Positions 26,442 to 35,660 of a DNA stretch of 64,000 bases are shown piece by piece; within the stretch, counting starts at the first letter, position 1, and every line of letters starts with the position of its first letter. Under the pieces are notes generated by a model that saw only the letters and a list, made by a program, of their open reading frames with translations, had not been told where the DNA came from and searched no databases. Origin of the DNA: Taklimakanibacter albus (GTDB lineage Bacteria > Pseudomonadota > Alphaproteobacteria > Rhizobiales > Aestuariivirgaceae); the NCBI RefSeq assembly GCF_016595235.1, contig NZ_JAENHL010000007.1, positions 1,648,765 through 1,712,764 on the forward strand, in the 5' to 3' direction. Made by a program: the position numbers and the translations under genes.

Positions 26442-28495
26442 GCTCCCGCCGCGAGACGCGCCTTCACCGCCGATACCACGTCCTTCCAATTGCCGAGCGA
26501 GGACTGGCGGAAGAGTGTCGCGGTCGGATACCAGGGGCTGTCGCTGCGCTCCAGGAGCCAGCGCCAGTCCGCGCCGTATTTCAGCAGCACGAAGGTTTTG
26601 CAGCCCAAGGCACCGGAGAGATGGGCGATGGCGGTGTCGATGGTGATGACGAGATCGAGCTGCCCTAGCAAGGCGGCGCTGTCATCGAAAGTTTTGATGT
26701 CGCGGCCGAGATCCGCGACGCCGTGGCGTTTGAGCACGACCTCCTCCTCAGGCGTCGGGTCGACCTGGAGGGAAACGAAGCGCATGTCCGGAATATCGAA
26801 GAGTGTAATGACCTGCTCGATGGGAACCGAGCGCCCCGGCGGCTGGCGGTTGCCGCGCCAGGCGATGCCGATATTCGGCCGCCCCGTATCACGCGCCTCT
26901 GCCCATTTCTGTCGCGCCGCCTCGGATGCCCGGAGATAGGGCGTCGCGTTTGGAATACTGTCCAGGGCGAAGGACTTCATGGCGAGCGGCAGGCTCGTAT
27001 AGGCAATGCGCGTGTCGAGGCCCGGCGGGCACTCGTCGCGCCCGCAAATCGCGATATCGGGAAAGCTCGCTTTGACGAGATCGAGGAGCGGCGGGGCCAC
27101 TTGCCAATGCGCCTCGCATTGCTTCGACACCTCCGGAATATAGCGCAGCATCTGCAGGACGTCGCCGAAACGCTGTTCCCACTGCACCAGGAGCTTGCGC
27201 CCTTTGATGTCATCCATGCCGAGCAGCGGCAGCCCGTAATCCGGCAGCTTCTCATGCACCGACAGATGCAGCCGCTGCTCATAGGCTTCCCAGGCTTCGC
27301 GCGAGGGACCGAAGGCCAGCATCGAATTGGCGCGGTTCCAGCGCGCCTCGGGATAGCCGGGGCGCCTCACCAGCGCATCATCGAGGATGGCGATGGCCTT
27401 GCCGTGCTCGGCCAGCTCCTGCAGCGCGCCTGCCATGTTGATGCGGGCGTCGGTATTGTCCGGGTTCCTGTCGACGCAATCGCGATAGGCGGCGACGGCC
27501 TCTTCATATCTGAACAGCGCCCCCAGCACATTGCCCTTCGACAGCAGCCAGTCGGTCTTTGCCGGCTCGACCAGGAGAGCCGCCTCGATATTGCGCAGCG
27601 CCTCCGCATTGCGTTCGAGCTTCAGCAGAGTGAGGCCGAGATTGTGATAGGCCTCGCCCATGGCGGGATTGATGGCGAGCGCCGTCTCGAAAGCTCTCAG
27701 GCTCTCTTCCTGGCGGTCGAGCTTGTTGAGCGAGACGCCCTTGTTGAGCCAGGCGAAGAGATGCGCGCCGTTGAGCCGGATGGCGGCGTCGAAATCGGCG
27801 ATCGCCTGCTGGTCCGCCCCCATGACTTGCAGCGTGGCGCCGCGATTGTTGAAGCTGTCCGCATGCCGCGGATTGATCGCGATCGATTTCGTGAAGGCAT
27901 CGATCGCGGCTTTCATGTCGCCCAGCGCCTTCTGCGCGTTGCCGAGTTCGAACCAGGCGTTCCAGTCCCGGCCATCGAGCGCGATGGCCCGGCCGAGCGC
28001 CTGAATGGCGGGGCGGGGTTCACCCACGCCGAGGAACAGGCCGCCCAGCAGCCCGTGAAGATCGCCACGCTGTGGCATGGCCTGCGCGGCCCGGGCGAAG
28101 GACTCGATCGCCCGCCGCTTGTCGCCGACTGCGATCAGGCAATGGCCCATCAGGGCATGCGCCTCGCCCGCCGTCGCCGGATTGGCGAAGGCCCTCTCGC
28201 AGAGCGCCATGGCATTGGCCTGGCGGCCACAGATATGCTCGACCTCCGCCCGCACGATGGCCTGGCGGGGATCGTTGGCGGCAAGGCCCGACAGGCTGGC
28301 CAAACCGCGCCACAGAGCCTGCTCGCGCGGCGGCACACGTTCGCCTTTGAGCCACTCAATGGCGGCGGGCGACAGCAGGCCCTCCGATTTCGCGGCTTCA
28401 ACCGCGGCGTCGACCTGGCCGCCGGCGGCCAACGACAGGGATTTGCGCAGCGCATTGCCGAATTTCGCGGTTTCAGGACGGGAATGTTTGAGCAT
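26438..28495 (-). CDS. TPR-glycosyltransferase (GT9 heptosyltransferase-like)
   Basis: A 685-residue protein. About ten TPRs fill residues 60-400 (for example DWNAWFELGNAQKALGDMK and GEAYHNLGLTLLKLERN). A GT-B domain from about 430 follows, with VQWEQRFGDVLQML, TSLPLAMKSF and TIDTAIAHLSGALG, the last being the donor-binding signature of the ADP-heptosyltransferase superfamily. TPR plus glycosyltransferase is the layout of protein glycosyltransferases such as FlmG and OGT, where the TPR binds the acceptor. It is the intact paralogue of the split pair at 5975-8164. ATG 28495 has GAAGG eight bases upstream; the longer frame to 28681 has no conserved content. Confidence 0.85.
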   Translation of the reverse strand: MLKHSRPETAKFGNALRKSLSLAAGGQVDAAVEAAKSEGLLSPAAIEWLKGERVPPREQALWRGLASLSGLAANDPRQAIVRAEVEHICGRQANAMALCERAFANPATAGEAHALMGHCLIAVGDKRRAIESFARAAQAMPQRGDLHGLLGGLFLGVGEPRPAIQALGRAIALDGRDWNAWFELGNAQKALGDMKAAIDAFTKSIAINPRHADSFNNRGATLQVMGADQQAIADFDAAIRLNGAHLFAWLNKGVSLNKLDRQEESLRAFETALAINPAMGEAYHNLGLTLLKLERNAEALRNIEAALLVEPAKTDWLLSKGNVLGALFRYEEAVAAYRDCVDRNPDNTDARINMAGALQELAEHGKAIAILDDALVRRPGYPEARWNRANSMLAFGPSREAWEAYEQRLHLSVHEKLPDYGLPLLGMDDIKGRKLLVQWEQRFGDVLQMLRYIPEVSKQCEAHWQVAPPLLDLVKASFPDIAICGRDECPPGLDTRIAYTSLPLAMKSFALDSIPNATPYLRASEAARQKWAEARDTGRPNIGIAWRGNRQPPGRSVPIEQVITLFDIPDMRFVSLQVDPTPEEEVVLKRHGVADLGRDIKTFDDSAALLGQLDLVITIDTAIAHLSGALGCKTFVLLKYGADWRWLLERSDSPWYPTATLFRQSSLGNWKDVVSAVKARLAAGA

Positions 28496-28683
28496 CGACA
28501 GGACCTTCACCAAAACCACCAGCACAAGGCGCTGCCTGAACCTGAGACTCGGGAGGTTCCGGGCCGACCCTGACACAGACTTCCATAATGCAATTCCCGA
28601 GTGAAGCCCATCCGTGCACGGTTGTAGATTTTTTCCGGGCGGTCTGCTACCTGCCGAAGGCGAGACGCGCGACAGCGGCATTG

Positions 28684-29799
28684 ATGATGTACAATCACCA
28701 GTCTTTTCCCGACCCGACCGGCACCACGACCAGCCAGCTGAGTGTAAGAAGGCGCTTCGTCTATCTCGTCGTGAGCATCCTTATCGGCCTCGCCTTCACG
28801 CTGCTCGTCCTCGAGACAGCGTCCTACTTCCTCCTCAAGATGGAGGGTAAGGCGCAGCCCTATATGTGGCGGCCTTATGAGGAAACGATCCTCGGCCGGG
28901 ACCAGTTCCGCGAGGCCTACCGCACCCTCGACCCGCATCTCGCCTTCACCTATGGCAAGAACTCGCCCAAGCTTGCCACCGTCCGGGAGAAATACACCTG
29001 GATGGAGGGCTTCGTCATTTACGGCGACATGAGCAAGGGCATGCAGCGGCCCATCATCCTGGCGCTCGGCGGATCGACGACCGACGGCGTGAAGTTCCCC
29101 AACAGCTGGCCGGAACAGCTCGCCCGTATCCTCAAGGAGCGCAATCTTCCGGGCACGGTGATCAACGGCGGCATCGGCGGCTATACGAGCAGCCAGGAGC
29201 TCCTGAAGCTGATCCGGGACGGCCTGGAATTCCAGCCCAATATCGTCATCACCCTCAACGGCGTGAACGACGCTCTCAATTACGGTCTGCCCGGGCACCT
29301 GATGGTGCAGCCCTATCAGGAGAACGTGATGCAGGTCGCGACCGGTGCCGAGGATGGGCGCTGGTTTCCCAATACGGTGACGCTGTTCCGGCGGGTTTTC
29401 CCGAAGTCGACCGACATCGATTATACGCTGGGCCTCACCTCCAACCGGCCGCGCGCCTCACTCTACAGGAAGAATGTCGAGCTGATGAACGCCTCCTGCC
29501 TGTCGCAGGGCTGCAGATTTTACGACGTGATCCAACCCTTCTCGTTCTTCAACAGCCGCCATGCGCGGCCCAATCCCGAATCCGTCGGGAGCGAATATAT
29601 CAAGGCTGTCACCACGCTCTACCAGGCCATCCTGCCTTTCACGCAGCGCCATGATTATATTCGCGACGCGACACAGGCGCTCGAGGGAACGGACCAGGTC
29701 GTCTACCAGAGTGATGGCGTTCACCTGACCGACGAGGGCAACCGCATCATCGCCGAATACATGCTGGAGATGATTAAGGGCCATCTGCAGCCGCAATGA
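28684..29799 (+). CDS. Membrane-anchored SGNH/GDSL hydrolase family protein
   Basis: A 371-residue protein with one membrane helix at about 26-50 and an SGNH fold outside it. All four blocks are clear: GGSTT with nucleophile S131, NGGIGGYTS (161-169), NGVND with N195, and D344-x-x-H347 (DGVHLTDEG). It probably acts on O-acyl groups of an exported polysaccharide. ATG at 28684 or 28687 are both possible. Divergent from the TPR/GT9 gene at 28495 with a 188-base gap. It differs enough from the protein at 22035 that the two are likely to have different substrates. Confidence 0.85.
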   Translation: MMYNHQSFPDPTGTTTSQLSVRRRFVYLVVSILIGLAFTLLVLETASYFLLKMEGKAQPYMWRPYEETILGRDQFREAYRTLDPHLAFTYGKNSPKLATVREKYTWMEGFVIYGDMSKGMQRPIILALGGSTTDGVKFPNSWPEQLARILKERNLPGTVINGGIGGYTSSQELLKLIRDGLEFQPNIVITLNGVNDALNYGLPGHLMVQPYQENVMQVATGAEDGRWFPNTVTLFRRVFPKSTDIDYTLGLTSNRPRASLYRKNVELMNASCLSQGCRFYDVIQPFSFFNSRHARPNPESVGSEYIKAVTTLYQAILPFTQRHDYIRDATQALEGTDQVVYQSDGVHLTDEGNRIIAEYMLEMIKGHLQPQ

Positions 29800-30121
29800 G
29801 CGGGATCGACCAAGACTGAAGGCACCTGCGGTTGAGTCGACGCATTCTTCGTAGTTTCTTAAATGAAACAACAGAGAATGAAACTCCAGCTCAACCACCA
29901 CGGAGCCGGAGGAATCTACCTGGCTCTGATCGGGCCTCAGCTCTCCCGGGAAGAGATAAGAAGTTCCTAACAGCTATGGTAAATTCCATGAATTGATTGA
30001 TCTGGCGCCGCGACTGACAAAAAAGTGAATATCCGGAACTTCCATCGGTTGCAAAATAGCGACCAGTTCCGAAATTTACGCTTCGTTTCGCCGATTTCCT
30101 CTGTTATCTGCTGGATCCGAG
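29800..30121. other. Intergenic region, AT-rich
   Basis: About 320 bases between the SGNH gene and the flippase, with visibly lower GC than the genes around it. I see no coding frame with a ribosome binding site, no strong hairpin and none of the window's palindromic repeats. It probably contains the promoter of the flippase operon. Confidence 0.5.
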
Positions 30122-31420
30122 ATGTCCAGCGCGCCTGCAATCAGAAGCAGCATTTCCATTATCCTGGTCCGGATCACCGGCGCCGGACTGGCCTTGCTCG
30201 CCCAAATCATCGCCTCGCGGATCATCGGCGCGGAGGAATTCGGCCGTTATAGCCTGATGCTCGTATGGCTGCTCCTGCTGGGGCATGGCGCGACCGTTGG
30301 AACCAATCCCCTGCTCTGCCGCTACATCGCGCTTTATATAAAGTCGGGCGACATTTCCGCCATCGCCGGATTGTTGCGCGCAACGATCTCAGTGGTGCTG
30401 ATTGTAGGTCTGACGCTCGGCGCGAGCGCCGCTCTCCTGGTCCATACGGGCGCAATTGCTGTAGGCTCCGAGACGATCCTGCTGGCGACGCTGGCTTTCA
30501 GCGCTATTCCGCTCCTCGTCCTGCAGGACTATCTGGAATCGATCGCCCGCGGCATCGACCGCCCGGCGCTGGGAATTGTGCCGGCCTATCTGGTCCGTCA
30601 CCTGGCGATTATTGTCGGCGTGTCTTCCGCTTTCCTGTTGGGTCATCAGGCCGGCGCGGTGACGGTGATGAGCATGACGGTCATCGGCCTCGTCATCAGC
30701 CTCGCTATACAGTTCATTCTGCTGCACCGTCATCTTGGCGGGCTGCTGCGCGGCACGGCGCCGGTCTATCGGCTGCGGGAATGGGTTCGCACCGCACTTC
30801 CCATGGCGCTCAGCGAGGCCGCGGAAGTGCTTCTTATGAATGCCGACATATTGATCCTCGGCATGTTCGTGGAGCCGGAGCTCGTCGCTTACTACTTTGC
30901 GGCGACGCGCCTGGCGCAAGTGCTGACCTATATTCCTTACGGCATGAGCGCGGTGACGGCGCAGCGCATGGCGGCCCTTGCCGAGTGCCGCGAACGCGGA
31001 AAGCTGCAGGCGCTGATCAATCATACGACGCTTGCTTCCGGCGGGCTCGCCATAATGGCGGCACTCGGCATGGCCGTGTTGGCCCCCTATCTTCTGGCGC
31101 TGTTCGGCAGCGATTACGCGGAAGCCGTGCCATGGGTGGCCATTCTCGCCGGCGGCATTGCTGTTGCGTGCCTGCTTGGGCCGGGAGAGGATACGCTCAA
31201 CATGCTCGGCCAGGAGCGGGCGGGGTTCGCCTGCATAATAGCCGCGCTTGCTGTCAATCTCGTGCTCAATCTCCTCCTGGTGCCAGGCTTGGGACCGATG
31301 GGGGCGGCGTGGGCGTCCGCTGTTGCGCTTGCCACACGAGGGCTGTTCGCCGCCGGCTTCGCCAAGCGCAATCTCAACCTCTATCTCCCTTTGGGCGCCA
31401 GCCGGCTGGCAGGTGCGTGA
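30122..31420 (+). CDS. Oligosaccharide flippase family protein (Wzx/MATE superfamily)
   Basis: A 432-residue protein with about 12 membrane helices and short loops. The N-terminus (ISIILVRITGAGLALLAQIIASRIIGAEEFGRYSL) has the polysaccharide-exporter pattern, including GAEEFGRYSL after helix 1. Such proteins flip lipid-linked oligosaccharides across the inner membrane. It is followed after nine bases by a CelD/FemAB-like acyltransferase, so the two form an operon. No Wzy polymerase is seen in the window, so the product may be a short glycan or the polymerase is elsewhere. Confidence 0.85.
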   Translation: MSSAPAIRSSISIILVRITGAGLALLAQIIASRIIGAEEFGRYSLMLVWLLLLGHGATVGTNPLLCRYIALYIKSGDISAIAGLLRATISVVLIVGLTLGASAALLVHTGAIAVGSETILLATLAFSAIPLLVLQDYLESIARGIDRPALGIVPAYLVRHLAIIVGVSSAFLLGHQAGAVTVMSMTVIGLVISLAIQFILLHRHLGGLLRGTAPVYRLREWVRTALPMALSEAAEVLLMNADILILGMFVEPELVAYYFAATRLAQVLTYIPYGMSAVTAQRMAALAECRERGKLQALINHTTLASGGLAIMAALGMAVLAPYLLALFGSDYAEAVPWVAILAGGIAVACLLGPGEDTLNMLGQERAGFACIIAALAVNLVLNLLLVPGLGPMGAAWASAVALATRGLFAAGFAKRNLNLYLPLGASRLAGA

Positions 31421-31429
31421 GCAAGCTTC

Positions 31430-32647
31430 ATGGATCAGATCGTTAAACCTCACCATCGTCTTTCGCGCCAAGTGCTCGACACAGGCGCGATCAAAGCCCT
31501 GCCGGCGCGGGATTGGGACGTCCTGTCGCGCGAAACCGTGACCGAGAATCCCGCTTATTCGCGGCAATATGTTCTCGCGGGGCTGGAGACGATCGACGCC
31601 GGCGCCAATGTGCGCGCCGTCACTGTCAGCGCCGGCAACGAGCGGCTCGTCGGATTTTTCCCGTTTCGCCGCCGCATCCTGCCGCCCTTTCCGTGGCCGG
31701 TGGCCGTCGGGGCGCAGAACATCTATCAATTTGCCGGCGTGCCGCTGGCCTCGCGCCAGTGCACTGATTCAGTCATCGGCGCCTGGCTCGACGGGCTCAA
31801 GGCGGGCACGCCCTGCCGCTACTGGGCGCTTTCGAATATCGACCTCGACAGCAGCTTCCTCCAAAGCGTGCAAGCGCAACTGGCCGCGCGGGGCTTGAGC
31901 CTGCGTGTCGTCACGCCCTATCGGCGACCGACTCTCACCGGCAAGGCCGGAAGCTCCGCGGCACACAGCGCCCAGATCATCAAGAAGAGCCGAGTGAAGG
32001 ACATCGAGCGCAATCTGCGGCGGCTGCATGGGATCGGCGCGGTCGATTTCGAGCGCGCCAACGAGCCGGAGCAGGTGAAGCAACGCATCGAGCAGTTCCT
32101 CGCCCTCGAGCAATCGGGCTGGAAAGGCCAGAACGGCACGGCGTTTCTGTCGAAGGATCGCGATACGGAATTTGCCCGGATGGCGTTTGGAGGCCGGGAA
32201 GGCGGGCCGACGGTCGTGGACAGCCTGCTTCTGGACGGCACGCCGATCGCCATGAGCGTCAACATGTCCAACGGCGCGACGCTCTTCACCCTCAAATGCG
32301 CTTATGATGAGAACTACCGAAAATTCAGTCCCGGGCTGGTGCTGGAATATCTGGTGGTCGAGGAGTTCTTCAAGAGCGGCGCCTTCACCGAGATGGACGC
32401 GTCGACGACCATGGACGGCCACATCATTCAGGAGTTCTGGGACAGCGACAAGCCCATGGCCTCAGTGATCATCGGCCCCGATGATTTCCGCTTGGATCTC
32501 CTGGCAAGGGGCTGGACCGCGTTGCGCGACGTCAGGCAAGGTCTGGCGCGCCTGCATCCGCTGAAATATCTGATCCAGACGTACCGCAAACGTTTTGTGG
32601 GGAGCTATGCAGCGGTGGCATTGTCGGTGAGCTGGAGCATGGACTAG
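31430..32647 (+). CDS. GNAT acyltransferase, CelD/FemAB-like
   Basis: A 405-residue soluble protein. The C-terminal half (about 180-360) has the acyltransferase-6 (CelD/BioF2-like GNAT) pattern: RNLRRLHGIGAVDFER, the EQSGWKGQNGTA segment, and a C-terminal core SPGLVLEYLVVEEFF. These proteins acylate amines or sugars in exopolysaccharide synthesis. Starts with ATG nine bases after the flippase. Its TAG stop overlaps the first bases of the palindromic repeat at 32647. The acyl donor and acceptor are unknown. Confidence 0.8.
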   Translation: MDQIVKPHHRLSRQVLDTGAIKALPARDWDVLSRETVTENPAYSRQYVLAGLETIDAGANVRAVTVSAGNERLVGFFPFRRRILPPFPWPVAVGAQNIYQFAGVPLASRQCTDSVIGAWLDGLKAGTPCRYWALSNIDLDSSFLQSVQAQLAARGLSLRVVTPYRRPTLTGKAGSSAAHSAQIIKKSRVKDIERNLRRLHGIGAVDFERANEPEQVKQRIEQFLALEQSGWKGQNGTAFLSKDRDTEFARMAFGGREGGPTVVDSLLLDGTPIAMSVNMSNGATLFTLKCAYDENYRKFSPGLVLEYLVVEEFFKSGAFTEMDASTTMDGHIIQEFWDSDKPMASVIIGPDDFRLDLLARGWTALRDVRQGLARLHPLKYLIQTYRKRFVGSYAAVALSVSWSMD

Positions 32648-32695
32648 CGTATCTGACCGAAAAGTGCGAAGCGCTTTTCAGACAATCCGATGCGC
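32647..32695. repeat. Palindromic intergenic repeat, GCATCGG family
   Basis: A somewhat diverged copy: GCGTATCTGACCGAAAAG and CTTTTCAGACAATCCGATGCGC as arms around TGCGAAGC. It starts within the TAG stop of the acyltransferase gene. Confidence 0.75.
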
Positions 32696-32757
32696 AGAAC
32701 AAAGTCATTGGGCGCGCCGCGGCGATTCCAGCAGAAGTCCGCCGAGAGGAAATATCT

Positions 32758-34014
32758 GTGACCCGAATGCCCCGTGAGGCCGCCACGCCTGGCGATGTCG
32801 ATTCGCCCTATGCCTGGCTGCGCCTCGTCATCACCTTGGCTCTGGGCACCGTGGCCTGTGTCGGCACCTGGTCGGTCATCGTCGTTTTGCCAACCCTGCA
32901 GCTGGAGTTCGGGACACTGCGCGGCGGTGCTTCCATGCCCTACACTTTGGCGATGCTCGGTTTCGCCGCCGGCGGCATCCTGATGGGACGCCTGGTCGAC
33001 CGGCTCGGCATCGTCGTGCCCGTGCTGATCGGCGCGGCCCTGCTCTGCGTCGGCTACATTCTGGCGGCGCTCACCACCAGCATCTGGCAGTTCGCCTTGC
33101 TCTCGGCCGTGATCGGCTTTGGTTCGGCGGCGGGCTTCGCGCCGCTGATCTCCGATCTCTCACACTGGTTCAGAAAACACCGCGCCGTCGCGGTGTCATT
33201 CGCCGCCTCCGGCAGCTATCTCGCCGGCGCGGTATGGCCCCTGGTGATCGATCATTTCCAGTTCGCCTATGGCTGGCGCGCCGTCCATGTCGGGATTGGC
33301 CTGTTCGTGCCCTTCGCAATGGTGCCGCTCGGCCTGGCGCTCAGCCGCAAGCCCGCCCAGACGAGCTATGCCGCCGCCGAGGCCGCCACGGAGGCGGCCC
33401 GCGAAGAGCTCGGCCTTTCGCCGCGCCAACTGCAGGGCCTGCTCGTCGTGGCCGGCTTCGCCTGCTGCATGGCGATGTCGATGCCGCAGGTCCATCTCGT
33501 CGCCTATTGCGGTGACCTCGGCTACGGCGTGGCGGTGGGCGCGCAGATCGTCTCGTTGATGCTGGGCTTGGGCGTGGTCAGCCGCGTCGGCTCCGGCGCG
33601 ATCGCCGACCGCATCGGCGCCGGACCGATGCTGCTGATCGGCTCGGCGATGCAGGCGGTGGCGCTGCTGCTGTTTCTGTTCTTCGACAGCCGGTCCTCGC
33701 TCTGGGTGATCGCCGGCCTGTTCGGCCTGTTCCAGGGCGGCATCGTGCCGATGTATGCAGTGATCATCCGCCAATTCCTGCCACCAAGAGAAGCCGGCGC
33801 CCGCATCAGCCTGGTCCTCACCGCGACCGTGCTCGGCATGGCCGCGGGCGGCCTGGCGGCAGGCTTTATATATGACGCCACCCAGTCCTATCGGCTGGCC
33901 TTTCTGCACGGGCTGCTCTGGAATCTCGTCAACTTGGCCCTGATAGGCTGGCTGCTGGTCTGGCCGAAATGGCGGCGGCGCAGCCGGGCAGTGAGGGGTC
34001 ATTTGCGAGCCTAG
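32758..34014 (+). CDS. MFS transporter
   Basis: A 418-residue protein with 12 membrane helices and the MFS loop motif GRLVDRLG between helices 2 and 3 (about residues 80-87), plus the related SRVGSGAIADRIG after helix 8. It resembles the OFA/monocarboxylate-type and L-lactate/oxalate-like transporters in layout. GTG at 32758 is preferred because GAGAGGA lies seven bases upstream; ATG 32767 is the alternative. It stands alone after the glycan island. Substrate not predictable. Confidence 0.85.
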   Translation: MTRMPREAATPGDVDSPYAWLRLVITLALGTVACVGTWSVIVVLPTLQLEFGTLRGGASMPYTLAMLGFAAGGILMGRLVDRLGIVVPVLIGAALLCVGYILAALTTSIWQFALLSAVIGFGSAAGFAPLISDLSHWFRKHRAVAVSFAASGSYLAGAVWPLVIDHFQFAYGWRAVHVGIGLFVPFAMVPLGLALSRKPAQTSYAAAEAATEAAREELGLSPRQLQGLLVVAGFACCMAMSMPQVHLVAYCGDLGYGVAVGAQIVSLMLGLGVVSRVGSGAIADRIGAGPMLLIGSAMQAVALLLFLFFDSRSSLWVIAGLFGLFQGGIVPMYAVIIRQFLPPREAGARISLVLTATVLGMAAGGLAAGFIYDATQSYRLAFLHGLLWNLVNLALIGWLLVWPKWRRRSRAVRGHLRA

Positions 34015-34061
34015 AGCGCTTCCCGCCAAAGTTGCTCGACTTTGGCGATAAGGAAGCGCTC
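34014..34061. repeat. Palindromic repeat after the MFS gene
   Basis: GAGCGCTTCC-CGCCAAAGT and ACTTTGGCG-ATAAGGAAGCGCTC form a long perfect-arm hairpin with a 6-base loop. The first base is the last base of the MFS TAG stop. Confidence 0.8.
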
Positions 34062-34078
34062 CAGTTTACATGTATTTC

Positions 34079-34136
34079 GAGCCCTTTTTCCCGTTTTGAT
34101 CGAACCGGAACGATTCGATCAAAACGGGAAGGGCTC
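34079..34136. repeat. Second palindromic repeat after the MFS gene
   Basis: GAGCCCTTTTTCCCGTTTTG-ATCGAA pairs with TTCGAT-CAAAACGGGAAGGGCTC around CCGGAACGA. It sits 17 bases after the first palindrome, giving a two-palindrome block similar in plan to the elements at 12497 and 36165 but with different sequence. Confidence 0.8.
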
Positions 34137-34304
34137 TAAGCCGATCAGCATCGAAGAGAACGAGATGTGGAGCGAGGCAGCTCCCTGAAGCTCTATGGCG
34201 TAACTTTCCTTGCCGTGACTTCCGTGTTAGCCAGACCACATCTGGGTGCACGGCGTGAGATCATGTTCCCGCCGCGCCTGCCCGCAACCGAGAGCTAAGC
34301 AAGA

Positions 34305-35399
34305 TTGACAGGCAAAGGCAGGCACTCTCTCGGACATGAAGATATCGTGGATCGCATCTACGAAGCTTCGGTGCTGCCGGAACTATGGCCGAATGTTCTC
34401 GGTGGAATCTCCCAATTCTCCGCGACCGCGTGGTCGACGATTGTGACCGTGAGCGGCTCCCGAGCGCGCTGGGTCGCTTCATCGGAAGTCGCCGAGGAGA
34501 TTGTTCGCGCGCATTTCGACAGTTTCAGCGACAACAGAAGAACCGCCCGCCTGATGGCAAAGCCCCATGCGGGATTCATCACCGACTACGATATCCTGAC
34601 GCAGGACGAGATCGACGTCGAACCCGTTTACCAGGAGTTTCTGATTCCGCGGGGTTATGGATTTGGCGTTGGCAGCAACATCTCATCGGCGGCCGGCGAT
34701 ACAATCGTCATCCATTGTGAGGGCCATTTTGCCAGCGGCGCCATTCAACCAGCCACCGTGGAGCGTCTCGATAGTCTGCGGCCGCATCTGGCGCGGTCGG
34801 CGCTGATGTCGACCCGTCTCGCCTTCGAACGAGCGCGCACGGCGGTGGAAACCCTTTCGATGCTGGGCCTCGCGGCCTGCGCTGTGAACCAGTCGGGCAT
34901 GGTGCTCGTCGCCAACGCGGAGTTCGATACGGAAATGCCGCTGTGGACGACGCGCGGCGGCAACCGCATCGCGATCCTCGACCACCGGGCCAACGGGCAG
35001 CTCTACGAGGCGCTTGGCCTGATCGCCGCGGAACAAGGCGTGCGTTCATTGCCGGTGATCGCGCCGGCCGACAGTCGGCCGGCGGTACTGCATGTCGTGC
35101 CCATCCGTCGCTCGGCGCATGACCTTTTTACGCGGGCGGCGGCCATCCTCGTGCTGACGAAGGCTTCCGATGCGGCGCTGCCAGCGTCCCCTCTCTTACG
35201 GGCATTGTTCGATCTGACGCCAGCTGAAGCCGCCATCGCAGCGCATATTGCCACGGGCAAGACAGTCGAGCGGATCGCGCTGGCTGATGGGAAAAGCATT
35301 CAGACAGTGCGTAATCAGTTGAAGAGTGTCCTCAAGAAAACCGGCTGCGATCGCCAGGTCGACCTGGTACGCATGCTCACGCGGCTCGCGCTGGCATAG
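34305..35399 (+). CDS. LuxR-type helix-turn-helix transcriptional regulator
   Basis: A 364-residue protein. The last 65 residues (LTPAEAAIAAHIATGKTVERI onward to QTVRNQLKSVLKKTG) are a LuxR/GerE HTH. The N-terminal 290 residues look like one or two sensory domains of the PAS type, without recognised ligand motifs. Start is weakly supported: TTG at 34305 has GAGAG upstream, while GTG at 34347 would give a protein 14 residues shorter. The gene stands alone, downstream of two palindromes and followed by tRNA-Gly on the other strand. Targets unknown. Confidence 0.82.
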   Translation: MTGKGRHSLGHEDIVDRIYEASVLPELWPNVLGGISQFSATAWSTIVTVSGSRARWVASSEVAEEIVRAHFDSFSDNRRTARLMAKPHAGFITDYDILTQDEIDVEPVYQEFLIPRGYGFGVGSNISSAAGDTIVIHCEGHFASGAIQPATVERLDSLRPHLARSALMSTRLAFERARTAVETLSMLGLAACAVNQSGMVLVANAEFDTEMPLWTTRGGNRIAILDHRANGQLYEALGLIAAEQGVRSLPVIAPADSRPAVLHVVPIRRSAHDLFTRAAAILVLTKASDAALPASPLLRALFDLTPAEAAIAAHIATGKTVERIALADGKSIQTVRNQLKSVLKKTGCDRQVDLVRMLTRLALA

Positions 35400-35412
35400 G
35401 ATGGCATTCAGA

Positions 35413-35440
35413 CGAAAGCAAAAGCCGCCTCGCGGCGGCT
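35413..35440 (-). terminator. Terminator of tRNA-Gly
   Basis: On the minus strand AGCCGCC-GCGA-GGCGGCT is followed by TTTGCTTTCG. It lies 33 bases past the 3' end of the tRNA, and could also end the convergent LuxR-type gene. Confidence 0.7.
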
Positions 35441-35472
35441 GCTTGAGCAAATTCTTCAGTCACTGGAGAATT

Positions 35473-35547
35473 TGGAGCGGGCGAAGGGATTCGAACCCTC
35501 GACCCCAACCTTGGCAAGGTTGTGCTCTACCCCTGAGCTACGCCCGC
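35473..35547 (-). tRNA. tRNA-Gly (anticodon GCC)
   Basis: A 75-base cloverleaf with CCA encoded. The acceptor stem pairs GCGGGCG with CGCCCGC. The anticodon arm is CAACC-TTGCCAA-GGTTG with anticodon GCC. The T arm is GAGGG-TTCGAAT-CCCTT. It reads codons GGC and GGU. No sign of an integrated element at its 3' end. Confidence 0.98.
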
Positions 35548-35660
35548 ATTAGGTAAGGCGCCAGGGTTTGTTCCCGGCGCGGGCGTCTTATTGCCTATGA
35601 CTCGCGCAAATGCAATAGGAACCTCGCAACCATCGTAAAAGCTTCACAAAGAAGGTGAAA

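Noticed and set aside
26723..28573. 616-codon open frame on the plus strand
   Set aside because: Antisense shadow of the TPR-glycosyltransferase gene; no domain content.
35473..35547. tRNA-Gly as an integration site for a mobile element
   Set aside because: No integrase gene and no direct repeat of the tRNA 3' end were seen on either side.
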